64,000 nucleotides of DNA. Source: Paenibacillus sp. J5C2022. Its GTDB lineage: Bacteria > Bacillota > Bacilli > Paenibacillales > Paenibacillaceae. Both the position numbers and the translations under genes were made by a program. The stretch lies in NCBI RefSeq assembly GCF_025567625.1, contig NZ_JAOQJC010000018.1, positions 62,001 to 126,000 of the forward strand, read 5' to 3'. Below, one piece after another: positions 45,901-53,561 of the stretch; within the stretch, counting starts at the first letter, position 1; the number at the start of each line of letters is the position of its first letter. The notes under the pieces are model-generated. The model saw only the letters and a program-made list of their open reading frames with translations, made no database searches and was not told where the DNA came from.

Positions 45901-46379
45901 GCAATCTGCGCCTCAACCATCGGGCCTCTGTCAATGACGAGCTGCGCCCAATATGCATTGAGCAACCAGTTATTCGAGCTGCCAAGACCGTTAGTTACAT
46001 CAATCTGAAGATCATTGGCGAGCAGCACCTTTGCAAGATCGAGCGTGAATACAGACGTACTGTTCTGCTCGTTCTGTCCGCTCAGAAAGCCCAGATTTTC
46101 GCCGTTCCAATAGACGATGTCCCACTCTCCTTGAGCTTCGTCCACATCGTTGGCATAAATAAGCAGATGCGCCGTTTGCTTCGGCAGATAAGTGCTTTCG
46201 GATACGGTAACCGTCTCATGGATCGGAGGGTCGTTCGTATAGATCGACTGATGAATGGGATGATGAAAACTTTTTCCCGCAGCCTTCGCACTCTCCCCTC
46301 CTATAAATCCGACAGATGTTACGATCATGCACATAATTAGCAGCATGGATAACCATGAGCGTTGATACATTCGCTTCAT
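42951..46379 (-). CDS. SLH-anchored surface protein with cadherin-like repeats
   Basis: 1142 residues. Signal peptide 1-33, an N-terminal beta domain (about 35-260), four or five cadherin-like beta-sandwich repeats (about 270-690) each with the YTFTVDR/VYVNK-type end strand. A Cna-B/carboxypeptidase-regulatory-like region (about 710-910) and three SLH repeats (about 925-1125: YMKGYPDGEFKPD, WMKGYSDGTFKAD, WMTGDSNGQFRPN) follow. GGAGATGG precedes the ATG. A surface-anchored structural or adhesive protein with no catalytic motif. Its upstream promoter carries heptamer direct repeats and it lies next to a SARP-type response regulator. Confidence 0.9.
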   Translation of the reverse strand: MKRMYQRSWLSMLLIMCMIVTSVGFIGGESAKAAGKSFHHPIHQSIYTNDPPIHETVTVSESTYLPKQTAHLLIYANDVDEAQGEWDIVYWNGENLGFLSGQNEQNSTSVFTLDLAKVLLANDLQIDVTNGLGSSNNWLLNAYWAQLVIDRGPMVEAQIASLQPTSPVAGTVNVAVVPQAIEPGDYYLEVNLIDDETGYNKGIHTQVFLGAAAGQQFPVTFDVTSLAPGKYTANAILYSYDDTQTAPEDKLGMVQHILSKTIDTRLVLEDVDFTPVGGNGQILFQPYPFDPYTTEYEAAVPYGTNAMTPATVLPGSLPAGAQLALQVNGLGYTDVVPGNTDDIPLQVGRNTIQYKVYTPDNPAGVVYTFTVDRAPKLENLQANAGDGIAPEFDGDTPTPSPGYRTTVANEQDAIALTPQLPSGADENTTISVKVNDGNFAEVDNGVVTDDLPLHVGRNTIIVRVTSPDGVISTEYPVYVDREPALAAPGLSEGEDELAPAFSSGVYDYFTTVGHTSTPIALTPVVQDGEKIEVRVNSSDEADYQAADSGMTTDDLDLIAGTNVIEVRVKSPDYDAELAGVPTEEKLDLVRTYTFTVIRNPFLTDIVVQDNDLKTAFDPDVLEHETKNTIPYSQAGVKVTAVTTDEPVKLEIRVNDGDYAPINSGELSDNLPLRNGKNKIEVKATSINPADQSEYSTVYTVYVNKNYPPSAYIPPASQLNAGKDGSGNSLLVTDVIGNELRLSGYLLDAGGKKLNRSSFPISAEGEYTLTNLPAGEYKMVFTVKSPDGQELAGHVAELEVDASGKHKADGRMIDPRSKVSDALTGDALEGVAITLYWADTERNRDNGRTPGAIVKLPVLNNFAPHKNSAAQITLADGEFGWVPFVEGDYYFVAEKEGYVAFDSREDSRSGSFGEGSSIGGGIISIGQSIVNYDFSMKPEGAALHEPYMKGYPDGEFKPDRGISRAELAVVLSRIIPEGKSVRDIPDLADLTPRFWASNAIDKALQQGWMKGYSDGTFKADRFVTRAEMAQAVYNIKAAELEESGDIGFTDIDGHWGRVAVKSIASQGWMTGDSNGQFRPNDYITRAEAVTLFNGLLGRNPEQTSQKPRWSDVGSDHWAYMDVMEASVAHEYNENENGLEVWAE

Positions 46380-46515
46380 AAAGCAATTCCATCTCCTTTT
46401 AGTTACTAAGTTTCACCCTGCAAATTCGCCTGTCATTCGACTTTATCCGCTAATAGACGACACCTCTTTCCTTGTTGTGAATGTAGAAATATGTATGAAA
46501 TACTCATTATTTCTC

Positions 46516-46550
46516 AGTATAGTACGCCCTTCTGACCAATCAATGACCAA
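46516..46550 (-). promoter_or_regulatory. Promoter with SARP-like heptamer direct repeats for the SLH gene
   Basis: On the minus strand TTGGTCA-TTGA-TTGGTCA gives two identical heptamers with an 11-bp period. A candidate -35 (TTGATT) lies within them, and TATACT follows at 16 bp. Heptamers spaced by 4 bp next to the -10 are what SARP-family activators recognise in actinomycetes. The adjacent gene upstream encodes a response regulator with a BTAD-type domain. The -10 lies about 137 bp before the SLH gene ATG. Confidence 0.6.
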
Positions 46551-46585
46551 CTGCCTGTCTCCAAAAGCTCCTCAGTACCCCCACC

Positions 46586-46634
46586 AAAAAGCTGCTCTCC
46601 TCTGCAAAACTTCGCAAAAGAAAGCAGCTTTTTT
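46586..46634. terminator. Terminator after the SARP-type regulator gene
   Basis: AAAAAGCTGCT pairs with AGCAGCTTTTTT across a 26-nt loop. Works in either direction by sequence. It sits 22 bp past the regulator stop (46656) and upstream of the SLH gene promoter. Confidence 0.75.
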
Positions 46635-46655
46635 GGCTGTAGGAATCGACTTGCT

Positions 46656-47798
46656 CTAAATGAATACCTTCCGCCCCTCAAACCAATCTACAATCTCTTG
46701 GTCCGGCTGCACAGCCAGTTCCTTGTCCAGCAACCGCTTATAGGACTGGTAATGCTTCTCCACGGATTCAGAGTCATTCAACATATCGTACTGTTTCAGA
46801 ATTCCCAACATGATGTCCGGAGAGAGCGGATCGATTTTATTGGCTTGATGGTACACTCTCAAAGCTTTGGTCAACAGCCGCTCCTTCGTGTAGAATTGTC
46901 CTACCTCCCTAACAAGCCTGATCCATATTGACCTTATTCGCTGGCGTTCTATCTCCGCCCAATCGTAATTATCATCCGCAAAGTAGTCGCCGCTGTACGC
47001 ATTCAGAATTTCTTCATACTGATTGACATTGGACAACGATAGGCTCTTCAAGGACGAAAGGTTCTGTTCCCAGTTATTAATATCAACCGTAACGCCGCTC
47101 ATCGTTAACTTGTAGCCGTAATCGGTATGCTGCAATCGGAAGTGGTCTTCAAGTTGGCAACACTTCAATTGTTTCCGAATACGATAGATGCTTGTATGCA
47201 GATTCGTAAGCCCGCTCTTCTCGTTTACATTGGGCCATAGCAATTCCAGTAGAGCCTCCTTGCTAACGATCTGATCACGATGATGAAACAAGTAGGCCAA
47301 CAATTCTTTTACTTTCACGGTACGCCATGTCGGCTGATCTGCTGAGTCGTTCCGGACGACAAGCTGCATAGCCCCCATACATTGAAAGTGAACGGACGAC
47401 AGCGTCTGTTCCGGTTCAACATACCCCAGCATTTGACGATACTGTACCAGTCGCTTCACTGTTTTCTCAAGGCGTTCATCTTCAACGGGCTTCAACAGAT
47501 AGTCCAGGGCATTAATCTCGAATGCTTTGACCGATTTGTCGTCGTAAGCGGTAACAAAAACGACAGATATGTACGGAGATATTTCTTTCACTCGTTCAGC
47601 CGCTTCTATCCCGTCCAGACCCGGCATCCAAATATCAAGAAAAACCGCATCCGGCTGTTGAATGCGGATTTGTTCCAACGCTTGAATGGCGTCCATATAA
47701 GAGCCAATTACTTCAATCTCTTGATATTTGCTGATCATCCTCTCCAAATTGAACAGAGCTAGCCGCTCATCGTCAACCAGAATCGTTTTTATCGACAT
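46656..47798 (-). CDS. Response regulator with SARP/BTAD-type output domain
   Basis: 380 residues. Receiver 1-120 (Asp55 in FLDIWMPGLDG, Lys in LLKPVED), a winged-helix DNA-binding domain about 145-235 (LLELLWPNVNEKSGLTNLHTSIYRIRKQL), and a TPR-like BTAD domain to the end. The ATG at 47798 is chosen because GGGGGG lies six bases upstream. No sensor kinase is adjacent, so it is an orphan here. The SLH gene immediately downstream, with direct repeats in its promoter, is the obvious candidate target. Confidence 0.9.
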   Translation of the reverse strand: MSIKTILVDDERLALFNLERMISKYQEIEVIGSYMDAIQALEQIRIQQPDAVFLDIWMPGLDGIEAAERVKEISPYISVVFVTAYDDKSVKAFEINALDYLLKPVEDERLEKTVKRLVQYRQMLGYVEPEQTLSSVHFQCMGAMQLVVRNDSADQPTWRTVKVKELLAYLFHHRDQIVSKEALLELLWPNVNEKSGLTNLHTSIYRIRKQLKCCQLEDHFRLQHTDYGYKLTMSGVTVDINNWEQNLSSLKSLSLSNVNQYEEILNAYSGDYFADDNYDWAEIERQRIRSIWIRLVREVGQFYTKERLLTKALRVYHQANKIDPLSPDIMLGILKQYDMLNDSESVEKHYQSYKRLLDKELAVQPDQEIVDWFEGRKVFI

Positions 47799-47883
47799 AT
47801 CCATCCCCCCCAATGCTTTCCGTTATCTTTTTGCACAGTCAGGTTAATAGAGCTATCGTACAATTCCCATCTATACAACTTCT

Positions 47884-47932
47884 AAAAAAAGAGACACGAA
47901 ACACAGGTATCCTTGTGTTTTGTGTCTCTTCT
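47884..47932 (-). terminator. Terminator after the sulfatase gene
   Basis: AAGAGACACAAAACACAA pairs with TGTGTTTCGTGTCTCTT and ends in seven Ts on the minus strand, about 80 bp past the sulfatase stop at 48015. Confidence 0.8.
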
Positions 47933-48014
47933 ATTATTCCCGGTCACTATTAATCACGGGGATTAATTGAATTTTTAGCGAAACTCTATTTTTTATCTCA
48001 CGAATCTGATATCT

Positions 48015-49412
48015 TCAGCTATACGCCTCATTAAGCTGCGGAATTAACGCCTCGACCGACAGCCGCCATTCATCCAGCTTCCGCTTCATCCGCTCCGCCA
48101 GCTCCGGCTCCGCTTCGGCCAGATTGCGGCTCTCTTCTATATCTTCGCGCAAATGATAGAGCTCCAGACGGCCGTCCTCATAAAATTCAATCAGCTTGTA
48201 ATCGCCCATCCGAACCGATGAACCCGGCGTCCCGCCTTGATTACCGTAATGCGGATAATGCCAGAAGATCGCTTCTCTCTCCAGCGCTCCCGCGCCGTTC
48301 AGCAACGGCATGAGACTTGTTCCGTCGATCACATGGGACGGCTTCGCCCCCAGACCCGCCGCTTCCATGAAGGTGGGGTACAGATCCGGCGTCGTAATGG
48401 GCTCCTCCGATACTCCTCCGGGTGCAATGACGCCGGGCCACCGCATAATGAACGGCTCGCGCACGCCGCCCTCGTACATCCAGCCCTTGCCTTCGCTGAG
48501 CGGAGCATTGCAGGTCGGAGAGCCTTCCGCCGTAGACAGGCCGCCGTTGTCGGAAGTGAAGACAATGAGCGTATTGTCCGCTACTTCCGCTTCCTCCAGC
48601 GCGTCCAGCAGCCGGCCGATGTTCCAGTCCAGATTATAGACCATAGCCGCATAGACGGGATCGGACTGCAGCAGTCTGCGCGTCACCTGCAGATGCCGCT
48701 TCTGCTCTGTAGGGAACGCTTCTCCCACTTCGAATGGCTCAATCTCATCCAATCCGATCTCCTCTGCCTTCTTCCGGAAGCGTGCAATGTCTTCCTCCTT
48801 CGCTTGAATCGGCGTATGGACGGCATAATGCCACAGATTCAGGAAGAATGGACGATCATCCTTCTGACGGATGAGCGCAATAGCCTCGTCTGTAATCCGG
48901 TCGGTCAAGTATTCACCCTCCGGCCCGTCCTCCAGCGCCGCCAGACCGTATGGGCTGAAGTATCCCTTCTTCGGACAGCCCCAACTGCTGCCGCCGACAT
49001 TGATATCGAAGCCATGACACTCCGGTTCGTAGCCTTCTCCGCCCAGATGCCACTTGCCGACATGCCATGTCCGGTAGCCCGCCTCCTTCAGCTCCGTCGC
49101 AATCGTCCGCTCATGCAGCGGAAGCTGCTTCACATAAGGCACGTCGACCAGCTTGCCGCGGCACGGATGATAATTGCCCGTATCGTCGATCCAATCCGTC
49201 ACGCCTACCGTCGCCGGGTATTTGCCCGTCAAGGCGCTTGCCCGCGTAGGCGAGCAGACCGGGCATGCGGCATAGCCATCCGTGAAACGGATGCCCTCCT
49301 GCGCCATCCGGTCCAGATTCGGCGTCTCATAATAGTCACTTCCGTAGCATTGCAGGTCCTTCCAACCCATATCGTCAATCAGTATAAACACAATATTCGG
49401 CGCTGTGCGCAT
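48015..49412 (-). CDS. Cytoplasmic sulfatase (arylsulfatase A-like)
   Basis: 465 residues from the ATG at 49412, with GAGAGG six bases upstream; the frame runs 63 codons further but that part overlaps a transporter remnant. Formylglycine motif CSPTR (Cys53), metal ligands Asp13-Asp14 in LIDDMG, Lys/His in GKWHLGG, and TSDNGG. No signal peptide, so it should desulfate imported sulfated sugars or small sulfate esters. Activity requires a formylglycine-generating enzyme, which is not in the window. Confidence 0.9.
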   Translation of the reverse strand: MRTAPNIVFILIDDMGWKDLQCYGSDYYETPNLDRMAQEGIRFTDGYAACPVCSPTRASALTGKYPATVGVTDWIDDTGNYHPCRGKLVDVPYVKQLPLHERTIATELKEAGYRTWHVGKWHLGGEGYEPECHGFDINVGGSSWGCPKKGYFSPYGLAALEDGPEGEYLTDRITDEAIALIRQKDDRPFFLNLWHYAVHTPIQAKEEDIARFRKKAEEIGLDEIEPFEVGEAFPTEQKRHLQVTRRLLQSDPVYAAMVYNLDWNIGRLLDALEEAEVADNTLIVFTSDNGGLSTAEGSPTCNAPLSEGKGWMYEGGVREPFIMRWPGVIAPGGVSEEPITTPDLYPTFMEAAGLGAKPSHVIDGTSLMPLLNGAGALEREAIFWHYPHYGNQGGTPGSSVRMGDYKLIEFYEDGRLELYHLREDIEESRNLAEAEPELAERMKRKLDEWRLSVEALIPQLNEAYS

Positions 49413-49482
49413 GATGAACCTCTCCCTCTTCTCCAATGAAAAGTCTGCGTGCATAAGCACAACCATTCCGCGCTCAGTTGCT

Positions 49483-49719
49483 TCAATCGCTAATTCGTCT
49501 TGAGACAAGCAGGTACCATCCCGCATATATCGCGCAGACGACGCCCAGAAAACAAAATCCTCCGAAGATGGCCAGAAGGGATGAAAAGTAGCCAAACCCA
49601 AGCCCCGTCGCGACCATTACCGCGTTCATCGCCAAAGATTGAAAAGAGTCGATCGTCGCCCTCATAGAAGAAGAGCCGATCCGGTGATGCAAATATCCCG
49701 TCGCTAGCGGTTCTACCAT
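49483..49719 (-). pseudogene. Remnant of an MFS transporter (C-terminal two helices)
   Basis: Seventy-eight residues with the pattern of an MFS C-terminus: a loop containing SSSMRATIDSFQSLAMNAV, then two membrane helices and a basic tail. The other roughly ten helices are absent, no ribosome site precedes it, and it starts a few bases after the lipoate ligase stop. Confidence 0.55.
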
Positions 49720-49726
49720 TATATGA

Positions 49727-50716
49727 CTACATCAGCAGCCCAAGCCACTGTTCCTTGGTAATCGGACCGAAGTAATACGGCAAGTCCAGCTGGTCGCTCC
49801 ACTTCTGCAGCTCATCCGCATCGTACCGCTTGCCGATAAGCCCTGCAGCCACCTCGCCGCTCTCGCCCCGTCCGAAGAAATCGCCGAATATGGCGGCATC
49901 CGCAATGACGCCGTCTTCAACCTGCAGACGTACATCGAACGTGCCGACGCCTTCAATCCGCTTGCGCTGCTGCATGTTGAACGCCGGGGAACGGCCGTAT
50001 GTCCACTCCCAGCTGCGATAGCGCTCATTCGCTAATTTTTGCACATTTTCCCAGTCTTGATCCGTCAGCTCATAGGTTGGAGCTTCATCCATCCCTTCGA
50101 AAATTGAGGCCAGCAGCGCCTGCCGGAACTGTTCTATCTCCATCGGCTCTTGCAGGAATTCGGAAATATTGGCGACACGGCTCCGGATCGATTTTGTCGA
50201 TTTCGACACATACTTCTCCGCATTCACCTTCAGCGCGGAGATGACATTCTCGATCTCGGAATCGAACAACAGCGTGCCGTGGCTGAACATTCTGCCCTTG
50301 GAATGGAACTGCGCGTTGCCGGATATTTTCCGTTCGCCGACTTGCAAGTCGTTGCGCCCCGTCAGCTCGGCGTCGACACCCATGCCTTGCAGCGCCTTCA
50401 CGACAGGCTCCGTGAACTTCTTGAAGTTGTGGAACGAAGCGCCGTCGTCGCGCATAATGAAGCTGAAGTTCAAGTTGCCAAGGTCGTGGTAGACGGCTCC
50501 GCCGCCGGACAAGCGGCGCACAACGTGAATATTGTTCTCCTTCATATAATCTGCATTTATTTCCTCGACCGTATTCTGATTTTTGCCGATAATAATAGAC
50601 GGCTCATTGATATAGAAGAGCAAGTAGTCGTCATCCGGCAATGACCGCAATATGTATTCCTCCAGCGCCAGATTCAGCGCCGGGTCCGTATTCCCGTTGT
50701 TGCTTACGAATCGCAT
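49727..50716 (-). CDS. lplJ: Lipoate--protein ligase
   Basis: 329 residues. Attaches free lipoate to E2 and H-protein subunits via lipoyl-AMP. Motifs: RRLSGGGAVYHD for lipoyl/ATP binding, KISGNAQ with the catalytic Lys, and a C-terminal accessory domain, the size of B. subtilis LplJ. The ATG at 50716 follows GGAGGA; an in-frame ATG 13 codons upstream would place the ribosome site inside the gene. Divergent from the aldo/keto reductase across 188 bp. Confidence 0.92.
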   Translation of the reverse strand: MRFVSNNGNTDPALNLALEEYILRSLPDDDYLLFYINEPSIIIGKNQNTVEEINADYMKENNIHVVRRLSGGGAVYHDLGNLNFSFIMRDDGASFHNFKKFTEPVVKALQGMGVDAELTGRNDLQVGERKISGNAQFHSKGRMFSHGTLLFDSEIENVISALKVNAEKYVSKSTKSIRSRVANISEFLQEPMEIEQFRQALLASIFEGMDEAPTYELTDQDWENVQKLANERYRSWEWTYGRSPAFNMQQRKRIEGVGTFDVRLQVEDGVIADAAIFGDFFGRGESGEVAAGLIGKRYDADELQKWSDQLDLPYYFGPITKEQWLGLLM

Positions 50717-50904
50717 AGGTTGTTCCTCCAATAGCCTCATATTTGAGTCACTCATGGCTAATAGCTCATGTCATCTGCATTATAGCCCCTCTCGCAATCC
50801 GCTTCAACTTGCCCTATACTGGGGAGCAACGGAAGAACTCACAGGAATGGAACAGATAAGATTGATCAACCACTCACAGGTATAGTTGAAAGGAGAGATG
50901 CGAG

Positions 50905-51879
50905 ATGGAATACCGTCGTCTGGGAAGCAGCGGCTTGAAGGTGTCCAAGCTGGGACTTGGCACGAACGCGTTCGGCAAGAGAGCCGACCGGCAAGCCTCA
51001 ATGGACATTATCCGTTATGCAATCGATCAGGGAATGACATTCATCGACACTGCCAACATCTATGCGGGTACGAAATCGGAGGAAATCATCGGCGAAGCTC
51101 TGGAGGGAATGCGGCATGAAGTCGTCTTGACGACGAAGGCCGGTCTGCCGACAGGCTCGGGGCCATACGACAAGGGTTCTTCCAGAAGGCATCTTATGGG
51201 GGAACTGGAGAAAAGCCTGAAGCGGCTCAGAACGGATTACATCGACCTGTATCAGATTCACACGTTCGATCCTGACACGCCGCTGGAGGAAACGTTAAGG
51301 ACGCTGGAGGATATGGTCGCATCGGGCAAGGTGCGCTATATCGGGGCATCCAATTACTATGCGTGGGAGCTTATGAAAGCTCTCGGCATTAGCGATCGGC
51401 TCGGTCTGAACCGCTATGCTTCCATCCAGACCTGCTACTCGCTCGCCGACCGTACGCCGGAGCGCGAGCTGGTGCCCCTCTGTCTGGATCAGGAGGTCGG
51501 CATTATCCCGTACTTCCCGCTCGCCGGGGGCATCCTCACAGGGAAGTATCGTGCCGAAGCCGAAGTTCCGGCAGGCTCGCGAGCGGATACGGACCCGAAC
51601 TTCCGGCGCTTCCTCGGCGAAGATGTTATGGCGCTCGGAGATGCGGTGGGCAGACTGGCGGCAGCCGTCGGCACGACGCCCGGCGCGCTATCGCTCGCCT
51701 GGCTGATGGCTCAGCCTGCCGTCTCCACAGTTATCGTCGGCGCGACGCGCACCGCCCAGCTGCAGGATAGCCTGACCAGCGTAGCGCTGAAGCTGGACGA
51801 CGATATGCTGGCCGAGCTTGACCGTGTCAGCGCACCGTTCCGCAGCGGCGAGCCGTTCGCGGTCTACAGGCTGACGTAG
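50905..51879 (+). CDS. Aldo/keto reductase
   Basis: 324 residues, NADPH-dependent (beta/alpha)8 oxidoreductase. Catalytic tetrad Asp48, Tyr53, Lys78 and His119 (IDTANIYAG, TTKAG, YQIHTF); cofactor-site pattern VIVGATRTAQL near residue 292. AAAGGAG precedes the ATG. YhdN/YccK-like general stress-type reductase; substrate unknown. Confidence 0.94.
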   Translation: MEYRRLGSSGLKVSKLGLGTNAFGKRADRQASMDIIRYAIDQGMTFIDTANIYAGTKSEEIIGEALEGMRHEVVLTTKAGLPTGSGPYDKGSSRRHLMGELEKSLKRLRTDYIDLYQIHTFDPDTPLEETLRTLEDMVASGKVRYIGASNYYAWELMKALGISDRLGLNRYASIQTCYSLADRTPERELVPLCLDQEVGIIPYFPLAGGILTGKYRAEAEVPAGSRADTDPNFRRFLGEDVMALGDAVGRLAAAVGTTPGALSLAWLMAQPAVSTVIVGATRTAQLQDSLTSVALKLDDDMLAELDRVSAPFRSGEPFAVYRLT

Positions 51880-51962
51880 AGAAGGCAGCGTGTTGGCTGG
51901 CGCTGGCGTTGGCGCCGGCACCGTTACGCCAGTGGCAAGGCTAATGCGCATACATTGTTGTT

Positions 51963-52091
51963 GATTGCTCTCCGGCGGCACGACTTATGCGTTGACGATG
52001 CTGCCGATTGCTCTCCGGCGGCACGACTTATGCGTTGATAGTGCTGCCGATTGCTCTCCAGCGGCACGACTAATGCGTTGACAGTGCCGCT
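51963..52091. repeat. Three 43-bp tandem repeats
   Basis: Copies of GATTGCTCTCCGGCGGCACG and following bases start at 51963, 52006 and 52049 (43-bp period, few mismatches). They lie in the gene-free interval 51880-52488. They are GC-rich and have no coding sense. Confidence 0.85.
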
Positions 52092-52193
52092 CCCCAATCC
52101 CCCACAATATTGCCAGATGGATTTCATACAGTTATTGACGATCCGAAATTCGCGTATAGGCGACTTACTGGAAAAAATACAGCTAGTTTTGGC

Positions 52194-52227
52194 AATGATG
52201 TCTTGAAGTGCACTTCAAGACATCATT
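52194..52227. repeat. Perfect 34-bp palindrome
   Basis: AATGATGTCTTGAAGTG is followed at once by its exact reverse complement. No T-run follows on either strand, so it is not an ordinary terminator, though it lies between two convergent genes. Nearby AAATCCAGTTAGTC occurs twice (52237-52250, 52289-52302), as in short dispersed intergenic repeats. Confidence 0.85.
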
Positions 52228-52308
52228 AATGACATGAAATCCAGTTAGTCGTACGGAATTAACTAAAATTTGTAATATTAATTACTATAAATCCAGTTAG
52301 TCTAAAAA

Positions 52309-52520
52309 CCAGTCCACCTTACCCCCCTGCCAGATACGCCTCTCACCATCCCACCTTACCGCCCCACCAGACACGCCAGCCCCTCTCACCATCCCACTCT
52401 TACTGCCCCGCCGGACACACCAGTCCCTCTTACCACCATGCCAGATACGCCAGTCACTCTTACCGCTCCACCGGAAACACCAGCCCTCTTACCTGTCCGC
52501 CGGATACACCAGTCCCAATT
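52309..52520 (-). repeat. About 30-bp tandem repeats spanning the stop codon of the Gfo/Idh gene
   Basis: Read on the minus strand, the last codons plus stop (GGACTGGTGTATCCGGCGGA, then CAGGTAAGAG) recur six or so times downstream with drift: GGCTGGTGTTTCCGGTGG, TGACTGGCGTATCTGGC, GGACTGGTGTGTCCGGCGG and others. Each usually keeps a GTAAGAG end. The first copy is coding, the rest are 3' UTR. Confidence 0.8.
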
Positions 52521-53472
52521 GCCGTCTCGCTTCATCCATAATCTCCAGGGTGAGCATGGACACCTCATGTGTGTTCACCGCTGATTCCATGCGTCCTTCC
52601 TTGATCAGAGAGATGAACTCCGCCACTTCGTAGAACATATTATGCTCCACCGTCGGCTGCGACAGCTCTTCCGAGCGCCCATCGCGGTAAGCGAGCGTAA
52701 TCCCCGTCGGTTCGCTAATCTTGTTGATGATGAGGCTGGCGTCCTCCCCTTGAATTTCCGCAGGCAGCGACGAATGCGTGATTTTGGAATACATCAACAC
52801 CGCATCCATATGCTCATATTCCAGCAAAATGCTGCCCTCGCCATCGACGCCGCTCTCCAGCATATACCCCGTCGCCTTCACCGCCTTCGGCTTGCCGAAT
52901 AGCGCGACGGCTGGATAGATACAGTAAATGCCGATGTCCACCAAAGCGCCGTTAGACAGCTCCGGCTTGAACGCATTCATCACATTGCCCGCCTTGTAGG
53001 CGTCGTATCTGGAGGAATATTGGCAGAAGCTTGCGAAGTATCGGCGCACCTGGCCAATCCGGCCCAAATTCTCCCTCACAGCTTCGAAGCCCGGCATGAA
53101 TGTAGACTTCACCGCTTCCATCAGCAGGACGCCATTCTCCTTGGCGACGGCGATCATCTCTGCGAACTCGCGCGCATTGGAGGCGACCGGCTTCTCGCAC
53201 AGCACATGCAGGCCGTGCTTCATGGCCGCCATCGCTTGCTCCGCATGGAAGATATTGGGACTGGCGATATAGAGCGCATCGATCTCCCCGCTGCCGAACA
53301 TCTCCTCCGTATTCGTGAATACATGCGGAATGCCGTGCTTGTCCGCGAACGCTCGCCCCGTCTCTTCCTTGCGCGAATAGACAGCCTGCAGCCTGAACTC
53401 CTCATGCAGCCGCGCTCCCGCAATGAAGCGGTCCGTTATCCAATTGGTTCCGATTACGCCAAATCGTATCAT
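52489..53472 (-). CDS. Gfo/Idh/MocA-family oxidoreductase
   Basis: 327 residues. NAD(P)-binding Rossmann half with IRFGVIGTNWI and catalytic-region EKP (93-95), then the alpha/beta substrate domain. The ATG at 53472 follows GAAGGAG. Acts on sugars, inositols or related polyols. The final residues GLVYPADR are encoded by the first unit of a tandem repeat that continues past the stop. It diverges from the DUF5808 gene by 89 bp. Confidence 0.92.
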   Translation of the reverse strand: MIRFGVIGTNWITDRFIAGARLHEEFRLQAVYSRKEETGRAFADKHGIPHVFTNTEEMFGSGEIDALYIASPNIFHAEQAMAAMKHGLHVLCEKPVASNAREFAEMIAVAKENGVLLMEAVKSTFMPGFEAVRENLGRIGQVRRYFASFCQYSSRYDAYKAGNVMNAFKPELSNGALVDIGIYCIYPAVALFGKPKAVKATGYMLESGVDGEGSILLEYEHMDAVLMYSKITHSSLPAEIQGEDASLIINKISEPTGITLAYRDGRSEELSQPTVEHNMFYEVAEFISLIKEGRMESAVNTHEVSMLTLEIMDEARRQLGLVYPADR

Positions 53473-53561
53473 TACTAACATCTCCTTCTTTGACAAGCAT
53501 CAATCTTCTAGTATATATTGGGAAGCTAGTACAACTATTGTTTCATCAGGAGGGACAACTC

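Noticed and set aside
48237..49439. A 400-codon open frame antisense to the sulfatase
   Set aside because: Shadow of a high-GC third-position gene; no start signal and no recognisable domain.
49413..49601. 63-codon extension of the sulfatase start
   Set aside because: It overlaps an MFS remnant in another frame, would bury the catalytic N-terminus, and a good ribosome site supports the start at 49412.
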